From JBLHZY01 sp047631555 (GTDB taxonomy: Bacteria; Pseudomonadota; Alphaproteobacteria; Rhodobacterales; Rhodobacteraceae): 64,000 bases of DNA. A program made the translations under genes and the position numbers. Shown in pieces: positions 26,000-33,413 of the stretch. The stretch is taken from contig JBLHZY010000001.1 in NCBI GenBank assembly GCA_047631555.1, forward strand, positions 434,001 to 498,000, given 5' to 3'. A model generated the notes under the pieces. The model did no database searches. It was not told where the DNA came from and saw only the letters and a list, made by a program, of their open reading frames with translations. The stretch's first letter is position 1. Each line of letters begins with the position of its first letter.

Positions 26000-26428
26000 T
26001 CAGTTAAGTTCAATCCCGCCAAGGCAAAGGGCGATCGTATCTTGGGGCATTTTGCCAAGTTGTTCAAAGAACGAGATAAAATCAAAGTGATTATAGGCCT
26101 CGGCAATTTTACCGTCCGCGCCCATGCGCATCATAACCTGCCCATTGATCGAGACAGGCTTTAGATCCTCGGCGCATTGCGCATCGATCTTCAAAAGCGC
26201 CCAAAGCCATTCGCCGGTCTCAACGGTTTTTTCCATAGAAACCGAAGGGTTACGCACCATTGAGAGGATCGCAGGCACCATCGCCTTCATATCCTCAGCG
26301 CCAATTTCAAAGCCGGTCATCATCCCGGCGGCCTTCGTCTCGGAGGAAAAATATTCATCAACCGCGTCCAAATCGCCCTCAACCCAAACCCGCTGAAACC
26401 AATCCGCCAGTGCCTGCTCCATGCCCAT
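26000..26428 (-). CDS. SnoaL/NTF2-like protein
   Basis: The 142-residue protein has the NTF2-like cone pattern: MEQALADWFQRVWVEGDLDAVDEYFSSE (here the pieces ADWFQRVW and LDAVDEYF), a central beta part and the closing NHFDFISFFEQLGKMP, common in SnoaL-type polyketide cyclase-like proteins. Many members are ester or ring-binding proteins without firm role. AAAGG precedes the ATG. It sits alone between the chromate operon and ssrA. Confidence 0.75.
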   Translation of the reverse strand: MGMEQALADWFQRVWVEGDLDAVDEYFSSETKAAGMMTGFEIGAEDMKAMVPAILSMVRNPSVSMEKTVETGEWLWALLKIDAQCAEDLKPVSINGQVMMRMGADGKIAEAYNHFDFISFFEQLGKMPQDTIALCLGGIELN

Positions 26429-26530
26429 AATCGGCCCTTTCCTGCATTAAAACCTAACGCAGTGCTAACCACGAATTCTAAAGAATCCCTGAACAACGGG
26501 TCAAAAAATATGCGAGCATTCAAATGTGTT

Positions 26531-26852
26531 GGGGAAAGTGCAGGCTTCTGTTGCCAGGTGCCTGCGAACCCCGCCTGACGCCGCTAAGCGACAGGACTTA
26601 GATTTTCAATGTTTCGCACAGCTTACGCTGCGAGAGCCATTGGAGCTTTGTTGTCATTTGCAACTACTCATTGTGTACCGATAACGGTGGTAACTCACCG
26701 AAACAAAGCAAAACCCCTTTAGACGTTCGTCGATCCTATTTCGTCCCCATGATCCCCAAATGAGGGATGTTTGGTGGAGACGCCGGGTACCGCCCCCGGG
26801 TCCGATCCGCTTATTACGAGCGCGTTTATGTCCATAGCTGAGTTGCCCCAGC
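26531..26852 (-). ncRNA. ssrA: Two-piece (permuted) tmRNA, tag ANDNKAPMALAA
   Basis: The minus strand reads as a permuted tmRNA precursor. The acceptor piece runs from about 26852 to 26772. It contains the T-arm GGACCCGGGGGCGGTACCC and ends CGTCTCCACCA, with the CCA encoded at 26774-26772. After a 23-base spacer the coding piece starts at 26748 with GGGGACGAAATAGGATCGACG; its first six bases pair with GTCTCC of the acceptor end. The tag frame, 26661 to 26623, encodes ANDNKAPMALAA then TAA. A GGGG...CCCC hairpin with a GCAGGC/GCCTGC stem near 26571-26531 closes the coding piece. tmRNA with SmpB frees stalled ribosomes and marks the peptide for ClpXP. Outer ends are approximate. Confidence 0.9.
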
Positions 26853-26858
26853 GCTCTC

Positions 26859-26887
26859 TATATAGGGGCAGGGCGCGGCGCGTTCAA
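26859..26887 (-). promoter_or_regulatory. ssrA promoter
   Basis: On the minus strand TTGAAC (26887-26882) and TATATA (26864-26859) are separated by exactly 17 bases, a good sigma-70 promoter. A transcript would start about seven bases downstream, near 26852, and enter the tmRNA acceptor piece. Confidence 0.7.
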
Positions 26888-26959
26888 GAGAAGGGTTTGG
26901 GGCAAACATCACTACATTTCGCCTTTTTGGTTCTACGGCCAGAAGTGTATACTCGCTTC

Positions 26960-27655
26960 ATGAACTCGATTGAACAAAAGCTCGAAGATTGGAACGCGTC
27001 GCTGCTGGCAAACCTCTCTAAAGGAGGTCTCATTTCGCGCAATCCAACTGCCCATAAATGGAATGCCCCGTTCAGATGTTTCATCTTACGTGAGGCAGCC
27101 TTTTGGCGGATTACGGACCTGATGACCCAATCTTATGCTTTGCATCAACAAGGGCATGTTCTTGGGGCGCGTATCCTATTGCGCAGTGGCATTGAGACAG
27201 TCGCCATGTTCATCTATTTGAACCAACTGATGCAAAAAGTGGTGAACGAAACGCTTGATTTTCATGCATTCAGTGACCGAACCGTGTTACTCGTTTTGGG
27301 CTCACGAAATGGGACGACGCCACATGAAGCTGTAAACATCACAACGATCCTTGAAAAATGTGACAAACGCTATCCCGGCATAGTGAAGGCCTATGGTGAT
27401 TTGTCAGAAAGCGCTCATCCAAATTATCAAGGCATGATTGCAGGCTGTTCAAAAGTAGATCACGTCGAACTTGAAACGCAATTCTCCAATACATGGATGG
27501 AGCTTTATGGCGACAGCCATCTCAATTTGATGGAGATGTGCATGAGCACGTTTCAACATGAGTACGATATCGTTTGGACTGAATACATAACCACGCTCGA
27601 AAACTGGATAGACGCTCACGATACTAAACTGGAAGCGTCTAAAAGCGATCCTTAG
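26960..27655 (+). CDS. Uncharacterised helical protein, DUF5677/HEPN-like, lower G+C
   Basis: I do not recognise a specific family, but the 231-residue all-helical protein resembles DUF5677/HEPN-type proteins: a long GHVLGARILLRSGIETVAMF helix and LSESAHPNYQGM, a short Ser/His motif seen at the end of such folds. The start is ATG 26960 (MNSIEQKLEDWNAS); longer forms would run back through the tmRNA promoter and acceptor piece. Codon use and base composition are visibly more A/T-rich than in the neighbours, and the gene adjoins ssrA, a frequent integration site, so recent transfer is likely. Defence or toxin roles are possible but not shown. Confidence 0.6.
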   Translation: MNSIEQKLEDWNASLLANLSKGGLISRNPTAHKWNAPFRCFILREAAFWRITDLMTQSYALHQQGHVLGARILLRSGIETVAMFIYLNQLMQKVVNETLDFHAFSDRTVLLVLGSRNGTTPHEAVNITTILEKCDKRYPGIVKAYGDLSESAHPNYQGMIAGCSKVDHVELETQFSNTWMELYGDSHLNLMEMCMSTFQHEYDIVWTEYITTLENWIDAHDTKLEASKSDP

Positions 27656-27801
27656 AAAGTGATGTAGCGAATTAAAAGCATCAGAAAACTGAACTTCATT
27701 ACAGGTATTAAAACGTCCAACTTTTTCTTGGTCCAAATACTCAAAACAAAACGCGCAATACCCGCAAACCAATTTCATCCAAACCGCGCCCTGCGCCCAA
27801 A

Positions 27802-29256
27802 TCACTCATCCCGCGCCGCAACACTCCCGGCCAGCTTTTTGAGCTGCACCATCGCCGGAAAGAAGCTTTGACGGATGCTGGCGGCATTGGCGCGCGCGGC
27901 ATCGCTGACCTCAGCAGGGCGTCTGGCGGCCGAGGCCATATCAAGCCGGCAGGACTTCAGCCAGGCTTTAAGCGCGGGGTCTTGTTGCCAAGCGATATGG
28001 TTTTGATAGCCGGTGAAATACATTGGCGCCCAATCCTCAGCCGAGCTGGGGTAGGGGATCGGGATGCAAAGCGCGTTCTTGGCAGCATCATCGCGGTCCA
28101 AGGACTCGAGATAGGCGATGAGGGCTGCGCTAAACGTTGGCTGGCAAACGCGCACAGGCTGAAGGGTGATTTTGCCGGGTTCAAAGATCGGCGTGTCGCG
28201 CAGGGTTGTGAGGCCGTTGGCGGTGCAATCGATGTAAAGCGCGCCTTTGGGGGGCGCGATAGCCCCGCCCGCAAGCGTCACTTTGCCCGGCGAGATGCTC
28301 TCAACATGGCCCATGCGCACCACATCTCTGATCTCGCGTAATTGGTTCAGCTCGGCCTTGGTTACGGTTGCGCATTTATAAGCGGTCGGGCGGACATCGC
28401 TATCAAGCCGCAGCAGATTGCCGCGCGCCTCCAGACGATCAAACATCGCGTCCAGATCGGGCGCGCCAATGATCGCCTCAAACTCATTGAGCGTGTTTTG
28501 CATGCGAAAATCGTTGAACTCTTCGCCGGGTTGAAAGAAGCGGCGGTCCAATAGCCAAGCGTCGCGCGGCATGATCCATGTGATCGAGGCCGCCTCAACC
28601 CCGCGCCCCAACAGCCAAAGGGCGACATCCATTCCCGTTTTCCCGCCGCCCAAAATCACATATTGCGCCGCTGGTTCACTGCGCTCAGCAAGCGCGCTTG
28701 GCGTCACGCACTCAACCCCCTCAACCTCAAAGGCGCGGGTGTGATTGCGCGGGGTCTCGCCGCTGTGCAGGCAGGTCATCACCGTTTTGCGCGCGATATC
28801 AAAGCTGTGACGCGCGCCCGAGATAAGGCAGCGCGCCGTCCCGTCCTCGGCCATCTCGCAATTGGGCAAATAGGTGACCCGCCCCGAAGGCAAAAAGCGC
28901 TGATGCATGAGCGATTGGAAATAGCCGCAAATCTCGGCCCCCGTGGCCAATTCATTCAAGCCTGCATTGCCGCCCAATGTATCGGTTTGCTGCTCCCCAA
29001 GCGCGCGCGAGGCAACGCCGTAAAACGCCGAAGGCTGATGCAAGCGCACGAAAGGATAGGCGCTGTTCCAATGGCCGCCGGGGCTATGGCCGCGATCAAC
29101 AATGGTGATATGCGCGTCCGTTTCGCTTAGCAGTGTATCCGCAAAGGCCATGGCAGAAGCGCCCCCGCCAACGAGCAGATAGTCGGTTTGATGATGCACA
29201 GTCTGTCCCCCAGTTTGGGCAAGCCTAGGGTGAGTAGGGACGGTATGCAAATCCAT
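27802..29256 (-). CDS. FAD/NAD(P)-binding flavoprotein oxidoreductase
   Basis: The 484-residue protein has an N-terminal FAD-binding Rossmann motif, DYLLVGGGASAMAFADTL, then HSPGGHWNSAYPFVRLHQPS as in flavin monooxygenases, and a second nucleotide motif YVILGGGKTGMDVALWLLGRG for NAD(P)H. It probably oxidises a small organic substrate, though the FMO fingerprint is incomplete. I start at ATG 29256, which has GAGG ten bases upstream; the GTG at 29265 is in frame. It is transcribed alone; neighbours do not indicate a substrate. Confidence 0.8.
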   Translation of the reverse strand: MDLHTVPTHPRLAQTGGQTVHHQTDYLLVGGGASAMAFADTLLSETDAHITIVDRGHSPGGHWNSAYPFVRLHQPSAFYGVASRALGEQQTDTLGGNAGLNELATGAEICGYFQSLMHQRFLPSGRVTYLPNCEMAEDGTARCLISGARHSFDIARKTVMTCLHSGETPRNHTRAFEVEGVECVTPSALAERSEPAAQYVILGGGKTGMDVALWLLGRGVEAASITWIMPRDAWLLDRRFFQPGEEFNDFRMQNTLNEFEAIIGAPDLDAMFDRLEARGNLLRLDSDVRPTAYKCATVTKAELNQLREIRDVVRMGHVESISPGKVTLAGGAIAPPKGALYIDCTANGLTTLRDTPIFEPGKITLQPVRVCQPTFSAALIAYLESLDRDDAAKNALCIPIPYPSSAEDWAPMYFTGYQNHIAWQQDPALKAWLKSCRLDMASAARRPAEVSDAARANAASIRQSFFPAMVQLKKLAGSVAARDE

Positions 29257-29448
29257 CTTTCTCACGCCTCAAACAGCAGCGCAGCAAAGCGTAACTTTGG
29301 GCACAAAAGCCGCGCCCTTCGCGGCAAACTTGACGGATTTTCCAGATGTTTTATAAATGCCCAAAACGAGGAGTGCTCTGCCAGTGATCAAATAAGACCG
29401 ACATATGAGTGGCTTTATGCCTGTTGGACCTTATTTCTGGAGCACAAA

Positions 29449-29985
29449 ATGCATCCTATTATCTATGACGTGGCCGTCTCTATTGATGGCTTTATTTCTG
29501 GCCCCGATGGGGATGTCTCGCAATTTGCCCAAGACGGGCCCGTGGTCGAGGCCTATTTCGCGCGCCTTGCCCGTTATGCGACCGCCATTATGGGGCGCGA
29601 AACCTATGAGTTTTCTTATGGGTTTGGGTTAAAGCCGGGCGAAAACCCCTATAAATCAATGGAAACGCTGGTTTTCTCTAGGTCGATGGACCTGCAAGGC
29701 GCTGATGAGATCAGCGTGCAAAAAGCCATCAGTGCGGGCCTCTTTCGCGATCTCAAAGCGCGCGCAAAAGGGCCGATATATCTGTGCGGCGGCGGAGATT
29801 TCGCCGGATCGCTGCTTGATTTGGGGGTGATTGATATCCTGCGGCTCAAACGCGCGCCGATCCTCCTTGGCGGCGGCGTCGCATTGTTTGGTAGCAGTGC
29901 AACAGCGCCAAAACTAAAGCTCACTGAGAGCCAGAGTTACGAAAACGGCTATGTTTATCAGGAGTTTGCCGTTCTGCCCAACTAG
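29449..29985 (+). CDS. Dihydrofolate reductase-like protein (RibD C-terminal domain)
   Basis: This 178-residue protein shows the family start IIYDVAVSIDGFISGPDGDV, the central ATAIMGRETYEF and late YLCGGGDFAGSLLDLGVIDI segments of the DHFR/RibD_C fold, which uses NADPH. Members are often annotated as dihydrofolate reductase but most lack proof of that activity. ATG 29449 has GGAG at 29439-29442 seven bases upstream; a longer frame from 29188 would overlap the divergent flavoprotein gene and has no coding character. Confidence 0.85.
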   Translation: MHPIIYDVAVSIDGFISGPDGDVSQFAQDGPVVEAYFARLARYATAIMGRETYEFSYGFGLKPGENPYKSMETLVFSRSMDLQGADEISVQKAISAGLFRDLKARAKGPIYLCGGGDFAGSLLDLGVIDILRLKRAPILLGGGVALFGSSATAPKLKLTESQSYENGYVYQEFAVLPN

Positions 29986-30016
29986 GGCCAGACGATCTTG
30001 CTAGGGCCAGACGATC
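29982..30016. repeat. Two direct copies of a 16-bp sequence at the end of the DHFR-like gene
   Basis: CTAGGGCCAGACGATC occurs at 29982-29997, where it contains the stop codon, and again at 30001-30016. The period is 19 bases. It looks like a small local duplication of the gene's end and has no recognised function. Confidence 0.7.
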
Positions 30017-30030
30017 CGAAATGAAGATCA

Positions 30031-30060
30031 AGGCGCGCGCATCTTTGCGCGCGTCTTTTC
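30031..30060 (+). terminator. Terminator of the DHFR-like gene
   Basis: GCGCGCGCA and TGCGCGCGT form a GC-rich hairpin with a very short loop, followed by TCTTTTC. It lies 46 bases after the stop codon. Confidence 0.6.
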
Positions 30061-30167
30061 GTGGCAAAATACGCCTCTCAATCCGCACCATACCCTCCGC
30101 GAAAGGAGCCACCCACGCCTGCCCAGCCACGCCCGCCAACTCAAACCCGCCAAACCAAAGCGCATAA

Positions 30168-30197
30168 ACAAAAAGGCGCGAGCCGAAGCCCGCGCCC
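30168..30197 (-). terminator. Terminator of the polyamine-type binding protein gene
   Basis: On the minus strand GGCGCGGGC and GGCTCGCGCC pair around a TTC loop and are followed by TTTTTGTTT. It is 23 bases after the stop codon of the gene ending at 30220. Confidence 0.75.
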
Positions 30198-30219
30198 AAT
30201 TCTTCAAAAGGTGGGTGCT

Positions 30220-31275
30220 TTAGAACCCGGCTTTGATCTTCTCAAAGGTCTCCGATTGCATCTCACGCAATTCAATCGACATCGGCAATTGCGCCAAAAC
30301 CGGCGCTTCAATTGCGCCAAGACCAGAGGCGATCAACGCCTCTTCGCCAACGCCCGCCATCGATTTCGCGTTTGAGTGGCCGTAGCCTGCATCCAAAAGC
30401 GGGGCTGTCGCGCCTGCATCCAAAAGCGAGTTGATGAAATCATAGGCTTTGCCCTCTGATCCTTCGCCCGCTTTGAGGTTCACATAGCCGCAAAGCCAAA
30501 GCGAGGAGCCCTCAGCCGCTTCACGCTGAAAGCCGATGGGGAAACCCTCATCAACCATCGTTGGCAGCGTCTCGTTCCACGCCCAGGAAACCAAAACCTC
30601 ACCCGTGGCCAAAAGCTGGCTTAGCTCGGCAGGATCGGTCCAATAGGTGCGCAGATTGCTGTGGGCTTGGCGCAGCCAATCGGATGCGGCTTCAAATTGT
30701 GCTGGGGTGGCGGCGGTCCAATTTGCAACGCCGGTGGCCAGATAGGCCAAAGCATAGGCGTCATCAACATTGTCCGGAATGGTCACGCGGCCCTGATATT
30801 TTGGGTTCAAGAACACGTCCAGCGAGGCCACATCCTCGGCCGGGACTTCTTCCATATTATAGGCAATCGCGGTCGAGCCGAAATCGGTTGGGATGAAGAA
30901 CACGTCGCCCACGGAGCCGACCTTTGTACCGGTCAGATTGCCATCAAGATTGGCATATTCAGCGATTTTGGCCGTGTCCCATGGCTCAAGAATGCCGGCG
31001 GCTTCCCATTTGGTCACAGAGCCTGCGCAAACGTGGCTGACATCGGCCTTAAAGCCCGAGATCAGCTTTTGCAGCGCCTCGTCCTCTTCGCCAAAGAAGG
31101 TAAAGCTTGGGGCATCGCCGTGCTGGGCGATATATTTGCCGTGAAAGGCCGGGTCCTCAAACCCTGCATAATCAAACACGGTCAGCTCTTTATCCGCGCC
31201 AAAAGCAGCGGAACCAGCGGCCAGAACAAGGCCGGACAAAACAGTCGTTTGGGCAAGACGATTTAGGATACGCAT
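30220..31275 (-). CDS. Periplasmic spermidine/putrescine-type ABC substrate-binding protein
   Basis: A 351-residue protein with a signal peptide (MRILNRLAQTTVLSGLVLAA, cut near AAFGA-D) and a PotD/PotF-like body: LTVFDYAGFEDPAFH at the mature N-terminus, GDVFFIPTDFGSTAIAYNM and EVLVSWAWNETLP later. It binds a polyamine or similar cation in the periplasm. No permease or ATPase gene is adjacent, so it is an orphan binding protein. I start at ATG 31275, six bases after AGGAG; the ATG directly before it is too close to that site. Confidence 0.85.
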   Translation of the reverse strand: MRILNRLAQTTVLSGLVLAAGSAAFGADKELTVFDYAGFEDPAFHGKYIAQHGDAPSFTFFGEEDEALQKLISGFKADVSHVCAGSVTKWEAAGILEPWDTAKIAEYANLDGNLTGTKVGSVGDVFFIPTDFGSTAIAYNMEEVPAEDVASLDVFLNPKYQGRVTIPDNVDDAYALAYLATGVANWTAATPAQFEAASDWLRQAHSNLRTYWTDPAELSQLLATGEVLVSWAWNETLPTMVDEGFPIGFQREAAEGSSLWLCGYVNLKAGEGSEGKAYDFINSLLDAGATAPLLDAGYGHSNAKSMAGVGEEALIASGLGAIEAPVLAQLPMSIELREMQSETFEKIKAGF

Positions 31276-31522
31276 CATATGCTCCTGCAAGAGGGAAAAC
31301 TCGGCCAAAGCTATGTCGCACAAGCGTTCTGCACAAGAGGGAAGCGGCGCGGGGCGCAAATTTCGCATCCGTTTTCGCTACTCTTTGGCGGATCATTTGC
31401 CAGCTGCCTTTAGGGGAGGCGCTTTTTGCCGGCTGGCTGTTTGACAAGCCCCAAGCGCGCCAGCACAGTGAGGCCAGCACGGGCCGGCGGATTTGCGCTT
31501 TGGCCCTTTGGGAGGACAACAC

Positions 31523-32512
31523 ATGCGCGCGATTATAATGCGAAAAGAGGGCGATGGCCCGGCTAGGGCCGTTTTGGAGGATATCTCTGAGGATATGCTG
31601 CCCGAGGGCGAGGTCACGGTTGCGGTTGAATACTCAACGGTGAACTACAAGGACGGGCTGTGCATGTCGGAAAACGGCGGCGGGCTGGTGCGCAAATATC
31701 CGCATATTCCGGGCATCGATTTTGCCGGAACGGTCGCGGCCTCAAAGGACGCGCGCTATGCCCCCGGCGATAAGGTCGTTCTCACCGGCTGGCGCGTCGG
31801 CGAGGCGCATTGGGGCGGCTATGCAGAGAAAGCAAATGTGCGCGCCGATTGGCTTGTGCCGCTGCCCGATGGCCTTAGCACCCGCGCCGCGATGGCGGTT
31901 GGAACGGCAGGATTGACGGCGATGCTGTCGGTTATGGCGCTTGAAGATCACGGGCTAACCCCTGAAAAAGGCGAGGTTTTGGTCACCGGTGCGGCGGGCG
32001 GCGTTGGCTCTGTGGCGACCGCGATCCTTGCGCATCTTGGCTATCAGGTCGCAGGCGTTACGGGCCGCGCGGATCAGGAAAGCTACCTGCGCGACCTTGG
32101 CGCTGCACGGATTATTCCGCGCAGCGAATTGGCCGAAACCGTCAAGCGCCCGCTCGAGGGCGAGACATGGGCAGGCTGTATCGATGCGGTTGGCGGCGAG
32201 ATGCTTGCGCGGGTTCTGGGGCAGATGAAATATGGCGGCTCGGTTGCCGCCGTTGGCCTTGCGGGCGGGGCGAAATTGCCCACCACGGTGATCCCGTTCT
32301 TGCTGCGCGGGGTGAACTTGCTCGGTATTGATAGCGTGATGCAGCCCTATGAGAACCGCCTGCGCGCTTGGAAGCGGGTTGCGCGCGATCTGCCGATGGA
32401 CAAGCTCGAAGCGATGATCCGCCCGGCAAGTTTGGCCGACCTGCCGCAACTGGGCGCGGATATCCTGCAAGGGCAGGTGCGCGGCCGCGTTGTCGTTGAT
32501 ATCAATGGCTAG
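31523..32512 (+). CDS. Acryloyl-CoA reductase AcuI/YhdH-type (MDR family)
   Basis: This 329-residue medium-chain reductase lacks zinc ligands. STVNYKDGLCMS and YPHIPGIDFAGTV are the quinone oxidoreductase/YhdH signatures, and VLVTGAAGGVGSVATAIL is the NADPH-binding glycine loop. The final KRVARDLPMDKLEAM fits the AcuI/YhdH branch, which reduces acryloyl-CoA to propionyl-CoA; roseobacters use it in DMSP breakdown and 3-hydroxypropionate use. No DMSP lyase gene is in the window. GGAGG at 31511-31515 sets the ATG start. Confidence 0.85.
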   Translation: MRAIIMRKEGDGPARAVLEDISEDMLPEGEVTVAVEYSTVNYKDGLCMSENGGGLVRKYPHIPGIDFAGTVAASKDARYAPGDKVVLTGWRVGEAHWGGYAEKANVRADWLVPLPDGLSTRAAMAVGTAGLTAMLSVMALEDHGLTPEKGEVLVTGAAGGVGSVATAILAHLGYQVAGVTGRADQESYLRDLGAARIIPRSELAETVKRPLEGETWAGCIDAVGGEMLARVLGQMKYGGSVAAVGLAGGAKLPTTVIPFLLRGVNLLGIDSVMQPYENRLRAWKRVARDLPMDKLEAMIRPASLADLPQLGADILQGQVRGRVVVDING

Positions 32513-32663
32513 GGCTTGAGGCGAAGTGAAGCGCGCTAAGCAGCCAAGGCTTGGCAATCTAAAGCGGTTCGGGGTAAGACATGCCAAGCGGGGGCGGCGC
32601 GATGCGATTGCCCCAAGGGAATAAGCGCCAATAGAGGCGCAAAAGAACATAAGGCGAGGCCCA

Positions 32664-33329
32664 GTGAGCGATTCAGATAGTTTTATCGACGAGGTAAGCG
32701 AAGAGGTCCGCCGGGATCGCCTGTTTGGGCTGATGAAGCGTTGGGGCTGGGTGGCTATTCTTGCCGTCTTGCTGCTGGTGGGTGGCGCGGCTTTCAATGA
32801 ATATCGCAAAGCTCAAAATGCTGCCCGCGCCCAAGCGCTTGGCGATGGCATCCTTGAGGCGCTTGAGGCCAATGAAGAGGCCGATGCGCGCGCGCTTGCT
32901 TTGGGCGCGCTTGAGGAAACATTGGCCACCAAAGGCGATGCCCATGCCTTGCTGGCGCTGATTGCCGCCGGAGAAGAAGCCCAAGCCGATCAACGCAGCG
33001 CAGCCGCAGCCCGCCTGCGGACCTTGGCCGAACACAGCGAGTTGCGCCCGGTTTACCGCGATCTTGGCCTGCTCAAAGCGGCGATGCTTGACCCGGATTT
33101 GAGCGATGAGGCGCGCATCATCGCGCTGACACCGCTTTCGCAAGCGGGCGCGCCCTATTGGCTGCTGGCCCAAGAACAAATCGCCATTTCCGAGGCCGCT
33201 CTTGGCAAAACAGACGAGGCCATCGAACGCCTTACCCGCGCAGCAGACAATGCCGAAGCCTCGCAAGCCTTGCGCAGCCGCGCAGAGCAGTTGATTGTAG
33301 CCCTTGGCGGCGAGCTGGACAGCGAATAA
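32664..33329 (+). CDS. YfgM-like TPR membrane protein
   Basis: The 221-residue protein begins at GTG 32664 with SFIDEVSEEVRRDRLF, then one membrane helix at about 27-44 and a periplasmic helical part with weak TPR character (LLALIAAGEEAQADQRSAAA and TDEAIERLTRAADNAEA). It corresponds to E. coli YfgM, a SecYEG-associated chaperone encoded before bamB. The same order is kept here: this gene, bamB, der. The sequence start MSDSDSF is well supported by homologues; the upstream AAGGCGAGG serves as ribosome site. Confidence 0.85.
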   Translation: MSDSDSFIDEVSEEVRRDRLFGLMKRWGWVAILAVLLLVGGAAFNEYRKAQNAARAQALGDGILEALEANEEADARALALGALEETLATKGDAHALLALIAAGEEAQADQRSAAAARLRTLAEHSELRPVYRDLGLLKAAMLDPDLSDEARIIALTPLSQAGAPYWLLAQEQIAISEAALGKTDEAIERLTRAADNAEASQALRSRAEQLIVALGGELDSE

Positions 33330-33382
33330 GCTGACACCGAACGCGTTATGCGCTGCAATTTCTTGCGGCAATAAGATTAAAA

Positions 33383-33413
33383 GTGATGGGGATCATAAGG
33401 TGATGGGGATCAA
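33383..33413 (+). repeat. Duplicated start region of bamB with a five-codon leader frame
   Basis: GTGATGGGGATCA occurs at 33383-33395 and again at 33400-33412. The first copy opens a mini-frame ATG GGG ATC ATA AGG TGA at 33386-33403 whose stop overlaps the ATG at 33403 (TGATG). It may arise from a small tandem duplication; a translational coupling role is possible but not shown. Confidence 0.5.

Noticed and set aside
26771..26959. N-terminal extension of the gene at 26960 giving 294 residues
   Set aside because: It would start inside the tmRNA acceptor CCA region and cross the ssrA promoter; the added residues have no protein-like pattern.
29188..29448. 87-residue N-terminal extension of the DHFR-like gene
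   Set aside because: It overlaps the divergent flavoprotein gene and a GGAG ribosome site marks ATG 29449.
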